Of a stretch of 64,000 bases of DNA, positions 12,131 through 23,856 are shown piece by piece. The stretch's first letter is position 1. Each line of letters begins with the position of its first letter. The DNA comes from Antitrichia curtipendula (lineage: Eukaryota; Streptophyta; Bryopsida; Hypnales; Leucodontaceae). The stretch is taken from assembly GCA_951230915.1 (NCBI GenBank), contig OX579639.1, forward strand, positions 2,542,001-2,606,000, read 5' to 3'. The notes under the pieces are model-generated. The model worked only from the letters and a program-made list of their open reading frames with translations, did not search any database and had not been told where the DNA came from. A program made the position numbers and the translations under genes.

Positions 12131-12973
12131 CAAAATATACAAACAAATAATTATAAAGATAGATGGTCTGTCAAAGCCAAAAAATTCATTGAGTATTATA
12201 CCAGTGAAATCTAACCATTTGCCATCAATAATTTATTTTGATTTCTTTTCAGGAAAGAGAAGCTCTTCATGTACACTTGGGGTGGTAGGAGATAGAACAA
12301 CCCATGTGGGATATGTAATTTAGAGTTTGTAATTTCTCAACCGCTCATAGTTAAGTCTAAAGTAGGAATTGTGTTAAAACTATAATTTCAGACCTTATTT
12401 AGTCATAGTAAAATAACTTTTTCCAAAATACTTTGAACTAAAATAAGTTTTAGAATCAAGTTAAATTTCATCTCCAAAAATCCGTTTGAGATTTTAATCT
12501 TCCACTCAAAAGTTATAGACAAATTTCATAGAGGGGTTTGAAAGGATTTTTTTTGACATTTTCATACATCCTCTCTGAAATTTGTCCATAACTTTTGATT
12601 GGAAGATTTAAATCCCAAAAGAATTTTTGGAGATGAAACTTAGCTTGATTACACAACTTTTTTTAGTTCAAATTCTTTTGAAAAAAGGTATTCAACTATG
12701 CCTAAATGAGGTCTGAAATTATAATTTTAACACAATTCCTACTTTAGACTTAACTATGAGCGGTTGAGAAATTACAAACTCTAAATTACATATCCCACAT
12801 GGGTTGTTCTATCTCCTACCACCCCAAGCGTACATAAAGAGCTTCTCTTTTCTACAAGGACCCAAAATAAGTTAATGATGGCAAATGGTTAGATTCCATT
12901 TGTTTAATACTCAAAAATTTCTTCGGATTTTGACAGACCATCTATCTCTACAATTATTTGTTTGTATATTTTG
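12131..12973. repeat. Large fold-back (inverted repeat) of about 840 bp
   Basis: The sequence from 12131 ('caaaatatacaaacaaataa') inward is mirrored from 12973, with the centre near 12551. The inner part is nearly perfect: 'tggggtggtaggagatagaa' at about 12281 is the exact reverse complement of sequence ending near 12828, and 'ctcaaccgctcatagttaag' is likewise mirrored. The arms are about 400 bp, so it could form one very long hairpin. No clean target duplication was found because the inverted similarity fades outward rather than stopping sharply. Confidence 0.85.
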
Positions 12974-14749
12974 TCCTAAAATTAGCCAAAAAAATAGATC
13001 GCACCATAAATGTACTGCCATTGTCTTGGTCCTGAAGCTTACATTAATAATATGTGGATGCATTTCGTGGATGCATTTCGTGGATGAAGACTTCAGAGAG
13101 GCAAAGGCAGCCTCTCTGAAGGCTCTTGAATGTTATGATGTTGACAGTAAAGCAACGATTTATGAACAATAATCGGTAAACTTAGAAGTCCATGTGTCAG
13201 ACAATGCTCGCACCAGTACGCTGACTGTGAGGCAGCAATTTATGAATTGAACAATAATCGGTAAGCTCATAAGTGCAGACACTGCTCGCACCAGCATGTT
13301 AGACTGTGGGGTCTACCAACCCTTGGAGTAATAAATTTCTAATAAATATTTTGATTCTAAAGACTCCTCGTCTGTTTAATCTTCTCTACAATGATATTTT
13401 CTTTTCATTTATGCCAAAACGATTTATTTTTGTAAAACTCAGAGGAAAAACACAAGACCATATTATTTACACTTCCGTGCTCAAATTTGGAACATTTGAA
13501 TTTACATTTAAACTCGAGAGACCCCAAGTTTTCTTCTGAACCATCAGCATACAAAATAGATCAACCACAAAAGAGGGGCAGATCTTGTCATGTATCAGCT
13601 ACGGTGAAACATGACGAGTTGTGCACCTCCGGGTCCACATGCTGGTGCGAGCAGTGTCCTGCATGCATCTCGTACAAATCGGTGCAATCGGAAGGGATCC
13701 AGTGCAGTTGGCCACATATTCCAGTGTAAAGAACATGAAATAAAACTGCCTGTTTGGGCCTAATCACTAACTGTAGTGAAGCCACGGAAAAAACTCTGAA
13801 GAAAATCAATGCTCCTCGATCAAGGGCGAGGGCTCCTCTAACTTACGTACTGCAGCACCACTGGAACATCTTTACTGTTGAAGTGCAAGTAGCGCCCGGG
13901 ACTCAAGCATTGTCCACGGAAGGAACAATTGAAATGCTCAGCTTACTCGTACGTACATCAAATGTTCTCACATTTCAATGGAACTTAAAAGTATCCAAGT
14001 ATGATTTGTAGTGTTCTCGCGACACTTTCACTCACCTTGTGTGGTGAAAATCCACCTCCGAAGTTTCATCGGAGTTGCAACTGGAATATTCAGCAAGGCT
14101 CGGACCACGAAAATGGGAGTCGATCATGAATAATTCCAGGCAAGATTCGGAAGATTCGAGCGACCAAGAGAAATCAATTCCATCCGTACCACTTTCGTCA
14201 GATAGAGCAGGCTGGTCCTAAATTTTTGGCAGTTGATTTTTTTGGGGGGGAAACAAAGGAAACGAACTTCCATTGCCACAGAAAGTCACAATACAAATCT
14301 GCCAGTCACAAGTGGCCTAGTAGGGTTGGCAGTTGATTGAATGCTGTTGCTGACCGTGAATTTATGAAAGGGGTACAGTTTGAAGACAGTGCAAGGTCTT
14401 TGTGTAAAGTAACTACACCTAAAGGCGTCTGAGCATCCAATTCAACATCCTTTTTACAATTAAATTGTCAAGGAGCATTCAAGATTCTCTTCTCATGCAT
14501 TTATTTGAAAACACATGAATAAACTATGCATTGTCAAAGCTTTGATGATAGGTGTTTCTAAAACTAACCCTAGACTCTCTCATGAATAGAGGAAATACAT
14601 TTTAGACTAGACTTTGAAGGGGGTGGTTTTAGGAAGGGGATACAATTAAATGCAATTACCTTGACTTTAGTTTGATTCTTTGGTTAAGCCTTCACTTGTT
14701 GGTTCTATATGTCTACACCATAAGGGAACTAAACCTATTTCTAACGTGT
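12974..14749. other. Intergenic, with repeated motifs and no recognised gene
   Basis: 13055-13090 holds two direct copies of 'tggatgcatttcgtgga'. 13150-13300 holds two more copies of the 'ataatcggtaa' motif noted at 11900. Open frames at 13306-14011 show no recognisable domain. Confidence 0.4.
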
Positions 14750-15185
14750 TTAACCCCTAAAGGTTTTTGACTATGTTTTTACCAAAACGCTCCAAAACTA
14801 TCATTTCTAGGACAAGTACCAATTTTATTTTTTTAAAACTTTTTTGAACACATCTAACCGTAGGATCTTGTAAAAACTAGTTTGAGAACATGTGGAAAAA
14901 ATTTCAGGAATTTCCACCATATAGATTGCAAGATATTTGCATTTGAATTGGAAAAAAAACTTTTTTTGGCCCTGCGAAAACTGGGCAGCTGCACTTCAGA
15001 TGGTCACATGTGTATGAAAAAATGCCCGAAACGGTGGTTACTCTTTGGATTCATTCTTGAAGGCAAGCTGGAAATATGCTTGAAAATTTTCAGATCATTT
15101 GGAATTGTACAATATATACAAAAAAATAGTAAGTACAAAGAAGTAGAAAATGATTCCAAACACTAATAAAATTGTTAACAATTTA
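14750..15185 (+). mobile_element. Family A TTAA element, left half (split copy)
   Basis: Starts TTAA-CCCCTAAAGG and follows the family A left end through 'gactatgttttaccaaaac', 'ggtggttactctttggatt' and 'ggaattgtac'. It stops at 'attgttaacaattta'. The missing right half resumes at 22108, so the 6.9-kb element between them interrupted one A copy. Confidence 0.8.
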
Positions 15186-15189
15186 TCCT

Positions 15190-16130
15190 TGTAAGGACGA
15201 GCCTGTCACCGTGTGGGAGAAGCGGAAAGGTGGCCCAAAACCGTGTTTTTTTATTCAGTCAGCTTTTGCAACAACGTCAACTGTCAAATGGCTAAGCGAC
15301 TTTGTAGGTATGATGACAGAGGATGTGGCATGAGTTGGCAATGAGATTTGCAGCCTCTCAGATTGTTTTGCAATGATCTTGAATTAGAAATGTGTTGAAT
15401 GCACACACAACGAAATGGCGGGCAGAGAAGGAAATAAAAGAGCACGAAAGTGGATAGGCCACCAATTTAGACCGTGTGCTCTACAAATGACGCAGAATAA
15501 AACAAGCCTGGGAATACCATTGAGCTTTATTTCATCTGACTCTAGAAGTGAAGGATATGGAACTTGCATTCATTGGATGTGCCAAACGCATTTGAAGCTA
15601 AAAACAGGACTACCATCCATCTAAAGAACTCGGCATGCTGAAAAAAGACTTGGCCTTCTAGGGAATCATATCTGTGACTGTCACCAATCGTGAACAAAAA
15701 GAAGCAAGTGTTTTTGTCACTCCAAGAAGCATGCAATTAGCCTTACCTTCAGTACCTGCTGCCACAGTACGCTCGGCGAGAGGGGCAGCGACGGAACAAC
15801 TTCTTCGGCACTGTAGCATAGGAGAAAAGTGCCTCCACGGTACTGTTGACTAAGATGAACAGTGACCTCAACCAATTTGGTCCCGTTCTACTTTTGCAAA
15901 TGCACCTTCCCCACTATAACTGTCAATTCTTTGCTCGCCTGTCCTCGCTCGCCATGCTGGCATTCCTTCCTTTGAAATTTCCACCAACTGCTCCGCCATG
16001 AACTTCAACCTTATTTGTCATCTTCTCCTTTGCAACCAACATGTACACTCCCTTCAAAAACATAATAATAAAACTTACAAACTGAACTTAATTAGGTAGC
16101 ATAAACACATCAAGCATACCTTCAAGCTAA
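15190..16130. other. Non-coding left portion of the 6.9-kb element
   Basis: Lies between the left end and the 3' end of the transposase pseudogene. No supported gene; probably terminal and 3' untranslated sequence. Confidence 0.4.
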
Positions 16131-16135
16131 AAAGA

Positions 16136-18264
16136 TTAAACCCAATGACAATTCCAGTAGCAAGGGAACTTGCACATGTATTTTCCTCCACAACCAGGAC
16201 ACATGTGCAAACATTTCCACCGGCACAATCTGCACATCCTTCGAGACTTCCCCATAGAACAAGGACCATGCGTGCAACGAACACTTGGTGAAAATGTAGA
16301 GTAGCATTCCTTTCTTCCGCTCCACTTGGATGCCAAGTCCTTCGCCAATTGCATTTGGAAAGTGAGATGAGATATAGGATCCTGAAGAAACCTGAAACTT
16401 AGATCACTATGCACAATCCACGCGTTGACAATACATGTATCAAGTAGATAATGAAATAATCGATGCCACCACTTGTGGCTCCTTGTCAAAGTTGAATATG
16501 TTCCTCTCAACTGGTCTGCACTATCAACTCCTCGCATATTCTTCTGGTATTGAATATGCACAGGCTCGGACTTCACCAGAACTCGTCCAGTGTCCAAGGT
16601 CCGCAGCATTGTTTTTTCTTCTCTTCTAGGCGGCACTGGATTAGCATGAGTTGACAGAAGTAACACCGCCGTTTTGTCCTTCCACACTAGGCAATATATT
16701 TTTCCAGAACTGTGCATGCGCCAATCAGACCAACCCATCTCTTGCTTCTTTGTAATGTCTTTATTCCACATCTCACGTGGAACATACTTGCGAGATGATT
16801 TAAGTGTACCGGTGGCCATTATATCGCACTCCAAAAGCTCCATGAACAACGGAACTGAAGTGAAAAAACTATCAGTAGTCACTATATGACCCCGCCCTTG
16901 CAAATTTGTTGTGAGTTCCTTCACCACATCCAAGCCTTTCTTTCCATAACCCTTTCCAGCAATGCCCTTTGCAATTTGTGATTCACTGGTAGCCCCTTCA
17001 ATGCATTCTTCACTTGGTGCCCACTCTTTACCACAATACACATTGAACGTCCATACATATTTCACCACTACATCAGCCAATGCCCACACTTTGATTCCGA
17101 ACCGCACGGGCTTGTTTGGGAGATATTGTCTTATTGGACAAAACCTTCCTTTATACCTCACCATGGATTCATCAACGGTAATTTGTTGATTCAAGTTCCA
17201 CATCCTTTCAAATCTTTCCTTGATGGCATCTACTAGCCATCGTACTTTTATTATTTTGCCCCCCCCTTTTTTTTTGATTTGCCTTTATAAACTCCCGTGT
17301 TGGTGACATGCAAACACCTTGATATAGCCTCAAAGCGGTCTCGTGTTAGGAGTTGTGAAATAACATGACAATGATATAGAGGCTCTTCAACCACCCAATA
17401 ACATCATATGTTCGGAAGTTTTTTAATCCCTATATATAGAGTAATCGCCAAAAATGCTTTGAATTCGTGATATTCAAGTGGCATCCACTCAATACCTCAA
17501 TAGGTTTCCTTCGTTTCTTTATTCTTCACCACAGAAGCATACCGGTTGGTCTCCTTGATTATCTTCACCATTGTTGTAGGGGTCCAAAACTTCTCAAACA
17601 TGCCAATGCAAGATGGCATTCTCCCATACGGAAATGTGCAACCAGGCTCCGGATCCATGAAAGGCAAGGGATCACTGCAATAAGAAGTAGACTTCGACTT
17701 CCATGTGCAAGGGGCGAATTGTTCTAAGAGAAGATCAATTTCTTTTCTCTTTTGCGCTCGCTTCTGTGCAGGAGTGTGTCTTGCATTACTTTTGCATTGC
17801 CTACTTCGTGAACCCAGAACATCGCTCTCCCTTGATCCTTCATTATAAGGACAAGACCTGGCCTTTTTTTTAACAGATCTCAATGACGAATCCAAACGGC
17901 TTCTTCCAAGAGAAGGCTCCACTGGAGATGAAAGTCCTCGAAGCTCGTTACCAGCAGAAGTAGAGGGAAGTAGATTAACAGCTAACTCTCCTAGAGCAAT
18001 GCGAGACATACGAGGTTGAGGAGAGCTGTCGCCGCCTTCCTCAGTTGAACGTGTCTTCAGGAAAGTGCTTTGAGAAGCGGAAGTGCTGGGCATGGTGAAA
18101 TTTAGGTCATTGTCCTCCTCTGAAGAGCTGTCCAAGTCTTTTTCTTCGTCTGAAGTCAGATTGTCTAACGAAGATTCATTACCAGTGCGTTCCGAGGCCA
18201 AATTGTCGTCATTGATGTCAAAAGAAGGGCATGAAGGGTTGGGGTCTTCATGATTGTTGTTCAC
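16136..18264 (-). pseudogene. piggyBac-type transposase (DDE_Tnp_1_7), broken
   Basis: The N-terminal frame (18264-17500) is acidic and serine-rich, then enters the piggyBac domain with FEKFWTPTTMVKIIKETNRY. The C-terminal frame (17203-16136) contains all three catalytic aspartates of the family: ITVDESM (D11 of that frame), VTTDSFFTSVP (D111) and MRGVDSADQL (D227). It ends in a cysteine-rich tail, CRLCRWKC then CPGC and CYWNC, like the zinc-binding C-terminus of piggyBac transposases. The stretch between is homologous but broken: in-frame TGA at 17499-17497 and at 17406-17404, then TAA at 17253-17251 after a run of nine A and eight G on the minus strand, where the frame shifts by one. An intact protein would cut and paste DNA at TTAA. 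Both TGA codons could be CpG-decayed CGA. Introns are an alternative for part of the gap, but the gap still encodes family-like sequence. Confidence 0.85.
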
Positions 18265-18325
18265 CGTTCTCTTCTACCGTGGACGTTTCTCCTTATGCAT
18301 GAAGTGAGCTGCTCTAGCACACACA

Positions 18326-18761
18326 TCAAGCTCTTTCGCCACTTTCAAAATGTAAGACCACTCTTTGCTCACTTGTCTTTTCGTCGATGTAATCCCGAAC
18401 AAAATGGGCTAAGTTCCACTTGTCAATGCTTTTCATTTTTATATTGTTGTCTGCTTGTTCACAAAGAGCCCTTTGGATTCGGACAACGGGTTCTAATGTA
18501 GAGACAACAGGTACAGGAGGCTGGCATGGACGACGAGGTCTAGGGATTGGAGCTCTTACCGGGCTGGCAAGCGTGGAAGCGTCATGTATCGCATCAGCAC
18601 CGCGACGTGCTCCTGCCATTGTGTTCATCTTCTGCAGCATCGTTGGAAGCGGAGGTACATGTTCTTGTGTTGCGCTCGCTGGAAGAGAAGACGGTGGCCG
18701 ACTAGTTTGGCGAGTGAGTTGCCGGCATCGACATGCAGTCCTCTCCGCTGACGTGGAAGCC
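18326..18761 (-). CDS. Open frame of unknown function inside the 6.9-kb element
   Basis: A minus-strand frame that can be read from a possible acceptor (TACTGCAG, just above 18761) through a Pro/Ser/Thr-rich stretch (ASPVRAPIPRPRRP) to DKWNLAHFVRDYIDEKTSEQ and a stop at 18326. It sits just upstream of the transposase N-terminus. It could be an N-terminal exon of the transposase transcript or an accessory frame. No domain recognised. The coding call is an inference from length, base composition and the candidate splice site. Confidence 0.3.
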
Positions 18762-18962
18762 TGCAGTAAAAAGTGATTAGAAGGTGAGAGTCGTCTTCAA
18801 CCCTATTTTTTGGCAACGATGAATATAGTTTTCAATGCAAGTTGTAATGCAACAGACGTGAAAAAGACAGACATTCAATCCTTGCAATTCATACAGAACT
18901 TTGGCTTGTTGATGTGATTGTTGTATCCTACTGTTCAACTAACTATTCCTATTGAAGAGGAA

Positions 18963-19181
18963 CTACTTTTTGGAGAAGTGGAAATGTAGGTTTTGGAGGA
19001 CGACGAGAATGGGAGACGTACCAGAGGTGGAGGCAGATTTCCAATCTTGAGGGCTTCCTGACGGCCGACCTCTTTTGGACGGTCGTTCTCCATCGTTGCA
19101 TAAGGTGAGATTGTTTTCTTTATTTGCTTCGAATGTATCTGTGCTTGTGGTAGTCGGTGTAGGGTTTAAGCCTCTGAGCAT
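18963..19181 (-). CDS. Short open frame with an AT-hook-like motif
   Basis: A 72-codon minus-strand frame with the basic motif RPSKRGRPSGSP, which contains the RGRP core of an AT-hook, a minor-groove DNA-binding motif. A good splice donor (CTCTG followed by GTACGT) lies inside the frame near 19020, so only the part before it may be coding. It could be an upstream exon of the element's transcript; the phase does not match the frame at 18326-18761 directly. Confidence 0.3.
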   Translation of the reverse strand: MLRGLNPTPTTTSTDTFEANKENNLTLCNDGERPSKRGRPSGSPQDWKSASTSGTSPILVVLQNLHFHFSKK

Positions 19182-20088
19182 CCAAGTCGGCAGACGTCGT
19201 GGTTTGCGATGAACATTCGTAGATGTATGAGTTGTAATTTTTCCTTCAGGACAATCGCCAGTTTTGCATGCAGAGGAGCTCCCTGACCGTGTGAATGAAG
19301 TATCTGCAATTACTGTCAGTGGTCATCTTCTGAAATTTTCAAGGAGTTGTCTCTGCAAGGAGAAGCTTAGAATAGTATTGTTAGACACAAGGGTGCTCAC
19401 ATAGCATAGGCGAGACTTTGTCAAAAAGTGCATTTTCAAGCCAATTTCTGTCCCAAGATGGTATGATAAGAGAAGACTGAGAGTGCATTACTAGAAAAGT
19501 AGAACTAAAAACTGAACTATCTTTGGTACTAATTGTAGGGCATAACAGACAATTGATTCCAAAGAGGTATATACTTCGACCACATGATGACGACACAACA
19601 AACAATCAATACTGGGGCTGGAGGTGGTGAGAGAGATGGATGGCAGCTTGGCCTTGAAACAATCCCGTGGTTGACAGCCGCAACAATTACCAGGCATGGT
19701 CACTTAACCTAAACAAAGAAGTGAAGCGGTACTTTTGTGACACCGTCAAAACTCACCCAAGCGGAGATTTTGAAGTGAATATCATGAGCAGCTTCTGCGT
19801 TATGGCAGCTGAAGTAATCTTCAACCTCACTCGGATCACTAATTTTCTTAGAATACCTTTTTGTCCTCTGCATAGACTGTAAGATGTTTGAATTAGTATA
19901 TACAATTGAAGGAAAACATGACATGAGAAACCCTTAAACTAATTAATAAGAATTGCAGATTTCTACTCTATGAATTTTTTATTATGTTATTACATCGTCA
20001 ATGTTTGAGCTTCACTGAATTCATGTATGTTTTCTAATATTTCAGATTTCTCTTCATGCTCCACAAGTGCAGCAGTAAAAAACCGATA
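19182..20088. other. Inner part of the 6.9-kb element, coding status unclear
   Basis: Minus-strand frames near 19709-19885 follow a possible acceptor (CTTACAG) and could be another exon, but the opposite strand is also open and nothing decides between them. Confidence 0.3.
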
Positions 20089-21385
20089 TCATAAAGGAAT
20101 GTAAGTGCAGAAGCACATGTTGAGTTCGAAGCTATCCTGGTCGTTCCTCCGAAGTCTCTGGAAGAGTAGTTTGAAGACTAGTACTTGTTCAAGGTGATTT
20201 TGGAGCTCTATGTTTGAGGATTGTTCATCACAGAACTTCCACTGAAGTACCACGGCTTCTGGAAGGTAAGTGATCTGAAAGAAATGAGCGATTGTTTTAA
20301 TTAATTTGATCCGAAAGAATAGCATGATATCGTGTAAACCTCAAGTCTTTGCTGTCAGAGTTCTTATCAATCAATTCTTGTGTTCTCAGGGCCTAGTGCA
20401 CTTAGATACATTCGATGGAAGTGTATCTCGTGAAATGATGCAACAGCTCAATATTATGAAGACCATGGAGACGAAGTACCTCTACATGGCTTCCAACATG
20501 ATCTGGCAGTAAAATTACTTTGGTGATCACTGGTTGGTTAGTGATTTGATTGATTAGTTCCTTTCAAAATTTCAAAGAGAAAAAACTACAGCATGTCTTT
20601 GGCTATGTTTATTGAGGTTTTGACTTGGAAAGCGTCAAGTAATGTACATAACAATAACCAAGTAACAATAACCAAGACGGAATGGATGAAGAGTCTGAAG
20701 TGAATGCCTAATATGCCTAGTTCCATTAAGAGTTCAGAGAAGTCATAGACTTGGGTATAATTGAGGTAACATGTAATTGAGTTTGCCTTGCCTGATTTTG
20801 TATTTTAATTGTTTGTGTGCAAACTAGTTCAAATGAAAGTATGTTCCATTCATATGTATTTATAGACCTGATTTTGCAGAGATATGAAGAAGGGATTTTG
20901 AGCAATACCTGAATGAAGCGGAGCTTGTTGTGGAAGCACTCTTCAACTATGTATCCGTCGTTGTCAACGTCTCCATCTTCACGGCACGTTTGTTTCCAGC
21001 ACTTCAAACTAGTCAAAATATGACAAGATGCGTTTGCAGCAGTTGTGGTGACCGGCACAGGCAGAGGATAATTTGGTGACTTCAGCTGTGGTTTTGTGAT
21101 GGTAGGTAGCAAGCCCTCCTCACGCAGCTCATACTCATCTTTTCTTTCAACCTTGGGGGAGGGGTACACAACTTGCCTCACAAATTGATAGAATTCTTTA
21201 AAGAATCCATTCTCATGACCTTCAGGCCTTCTCTCTGTCCATCCCAGTATTTTTGCACTCCAACTATAGAGAAGCCATCTTAGTCTCTCGGGGCTTCTAT
21301 CAAGATGGTCAGCGGTATCACGCTTCAGTCTAGGCAAGTTGACAAGATAACTTTTTGTGAGGCATCCACAGATGTAGTGAATTTG
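20089..21385 (-). CDS. Possible two-exon gene of unknown function in the 6.9-kb element
   Basis: Exon 21385-20909 (159 codons) ends CATTCAG before GTATTG. Exon 20274-20089 (61 codons plus stop) starts after TTTCTTTCAG. Both junctions are in phase 0 and both reading frames stay open, giving about 220 residues. The start of the upper exon is taken at a possible TTAG acceptor; no convincing ATG in frame is seen, so more exons may lie upstream. Visible segments include SPERLRWLLYSWSAKILGW, KEFYQFVRQVVYPSP and, across the junction, RFIQ-ITYLPEAVVLQW. No known domain recognised. It may be a second protein of the transposon or a captured host fragment. Confidence 0.35.
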
Positions 21386-22107
21386 CTAAGGCTCAGCATG
21401 GTGTGTGGATTTTAGGTGACTAAGGAAGTGTGTAGCATGGTGCACACACCATGATGGTATGCGTGGAGGTGGTGGGAGGTTTAGGTACTCTTTCTTGTGG
21501 CGAGGCATTGAAAGACCAGCAATGAAGGGAAGGACTGAAGCTTCAGATGTGACACTCTTCCACTACTTTTTCTTCTGTTGTTGTCTCTCAAGGTTTTGGA
21601 CAAAAATCTGTCTATATAGTAGCTGTCATTTCAAGAGAATCAACAGTTGCGGCCCATGCTTAGCTAGGTACTTTGAAGAAGGAGCCTAAATTTGGACTTC
21701 AAACCACCTAAGGGCACTAACTGCCCTTGTTGATTTTCACTCTCCAAGAAATGGCCTCCTCTTGACTTGTCTGCCATGATCGTCACCTTCTGCCATATTT
21801 AGCACAACAGTGATGAATGAAGGCTTAGAAAACGAACTTGTCCACGCTAAGAATTTCATGACTGGGTACACTTGCCCTACTGCCGTGTTGGAGATGCCTT
21901 CCTACCACTTTTCTCGAATCTTTCATCCCTGCAAATAGCTAATGCATTCAATGAGCCGTAATACAACTTAGCACGACTCATCAAACCCCCCTAAAAAGCC
22001 AAAAAATAATAAACAGATGAATAAATGATTTTTTGTCCATGTTCAGTAGGTGCGAAATCATCCATCGGACACTTTCAGTCCGCGGCAGCGTTGCAGGGAT
22101 ATTCATG
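21386..22107. other. Right terminal portion of the 6.9-kb element
   Basis: No supported gene. 'gaaatcatcc' near 22056 also occurs just inside the left end of family E elements. Confidence 0.4.
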
Positions 22108-22612
22108 GAATTGAAAAATCCCAAATCCAATGGTTTATAATGTTAGAGTAAACAGTCTCCACCTAAGGTTTTTATTTTTTTTCAAAAAATATTTAAAATA
22201 AAGGGCTTCAAAGTTTATCTTAGAGTAGAGATTCCACAACTACCTACAAACTACCCGCAAACTTAAACTCCCATACCTTTTATCTCATTAATCCAAATGG
22301 AATTATTCAAAGCTTTCCATGTATATAAAGATCTAGAGAACCAATTTCAAATTTTAATTTTAAAAAAAAGTGAATTTTCAAGAAGTTTTTTTTGCTGCCC
22401 GGGTTGCCCACCAAGCAATGAAAACTACAATCATACCATAACTTATTAACCATGTAATCAAAAGTTATGAAAATTGTTGGGCCTGAAAGCTACTCCTCGG
22501 GCACATAGTGTGTGAAATTTTCAAAGAAAAAAAATAAAAAATCCATTCGTAGTGAGCTGCCCAAAATTGCTATGTTGCCAAAAAAAACATAGTTTAGTGC
22601 TTTAGGGGTTAA
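22108..22612 (+). mobile_element. Family A TTAA element, right half (split copy)
   Basis: Begins at 'catggaattgaaaaatccc' and follows family A through 'tgctgcccgggttgcccacc' and 'gggcacatagtgtgtgaaat' to CTTTAGGGG-TTAA (22609-22612). It continues the half at 14750-15185. Confidence 0.8.
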
Positions 22613-22614
22613 AC

Positions 22615-23854
22615 CCAAATCCATGATACGTCTCCTTGCCTAAAATGTACACCCACTACTTAAGAGAGTCTACAATCGATTTTGGGAACACCTACTTTTC
22701 GACACTTTGAAAATTCATTGTTCATTCATGTGGTTTTTAAAAAGCCCATTAGAACTAAGAGAATCTAGAAACACCTCTTGACTCCCGTAACAAGACTCTA
22801 CAAAAACTTCTACTGTAGTGTACAGTCAGTCAAGAATTGGAACTGGATCAACTTTAGGCGCTCCCATGCCCAACACTGTAAGCCATGTGCTTTGGAGTTT
22901 GGTGGTAGTTGACTTTGAAACAGAGAATCAAACAATCGAGAGTGAGTGGGTCCCTTCCAGAGATTCCTACCAATGAGTTATCACATTCTGAGGTCTTTGT
23001 CGTACAAACACGTGTGCACTTAAAATAGAATTGCACATCTTTTGTTTTGCTCTTGTATTTATGGTAAACCCACCCATTGTCAACCACTTAAGCAATTCTG
23101 CATATGTTTTGGAGCAGTAGAAGACAATATGAATTTATAGTCCTGTAGGAAGATAGAAATGATGGGCATTTTTTTCCTTAAACTGAAGTTACTATAAATT
23201 TTGGAAGCCAAAAGTTGGCTTCAATCCATATCCAGGATATAGAGTCTTCCAATTTCGACCATTCCATAACTACTTTCCCACTCACTGCTTCTTGCTTTCT
23301 TGCTCACTACATTAGGACATGTGTCATAACTGCATAGTGCCAACCTTGCAAAAGAGAAAAAATCGCATTTCAAACTACAGTTGAAATCTGTACCAACCTT
23401 GGTTGGAAATAGCTGCACCCTACAGGTTGGTTATGGATGGCCGGTTGGTAATAGGTGGTTCTACCATAGTGCAAGGACAACCAAGACTCTACTTGCTTTT
23501 TAAAATTTATTGAAAGAAATGCATATATGTTCTACATTCATTTGTTCCAGTTTTACACCATTTGTTTCAAAGTCCAAGAATCAATTTCAAATTGTATACA
23601 GACTTGACAGACTCCAGGTTCTTGTTGCATTGACTGTAGTAAGATTGATATGAATATTTTAAGGTAACTCTGCCTATGACAGGCCAACTTTGAATCAGCC
23701 TAATGCAGGCCCAGAACTTCATGTGTAATATAGTACATGTGTCTTGTAAAATGTATTGTTCATGAAATTTTTGGCCTGCATTAGGCTAGTCCAAAATTCT
23801 ACTTGTCATAGGTAGAGTTAGCTGTACATTGATATTTTGTCTGTAAACACGAGG
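22615..23854. other. Part of a segmental duplication shared with 39.5-41.7 kb
   Basis: 22810-23090 parallels 39495-39790 ('gtcagtcaagaattggaac', 'aatcgagagtgagtgggt', 'cagagattcctaccaat'). 23480-23660 parallels 41440-41560, and the end near 23840 parallels 41660-41690. No gene recognised. Confidence 0.6.
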
Positions 23855-23856
23855 TA

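Larger units (their letters stand above)
15186..22107 (-). mobile_element. 6.9-kb piggyBac-like element, degenerate
   Basis: It occupies the exact gap between two halves of an A element. The left end (CCTTGTAAGGACGAGCC then TGTCACCGTG) closely matches the left end of family E. The right end (GGAC, six bases, then AGTCCGC...GCAGGG) matches the family E right end, where GGAC...CGTCCGC...AAGGG precedes TTAA. Flanks read TTAT and ATAT, plausibly a decayed TTAA duplication, since other A copies have TTTAATTATGG at this point. It carries a piggyBac transposase pseudogene on the minus strand plus further open frames. The piggyBac label rests on the transposase and end similarity; the target duplication itself is no longer intact. 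Confidence 0.7.

Noticed and set aside
14882..15166. Similar small proteins recurring at 14.9, 31.8, 40.3, 59.2 and 63.2 kb
   Set aside because: They lie at the same place in family A elements and differ in frame breaks and length, so the shared translation reflects repeat DNA homology rather than a gene.
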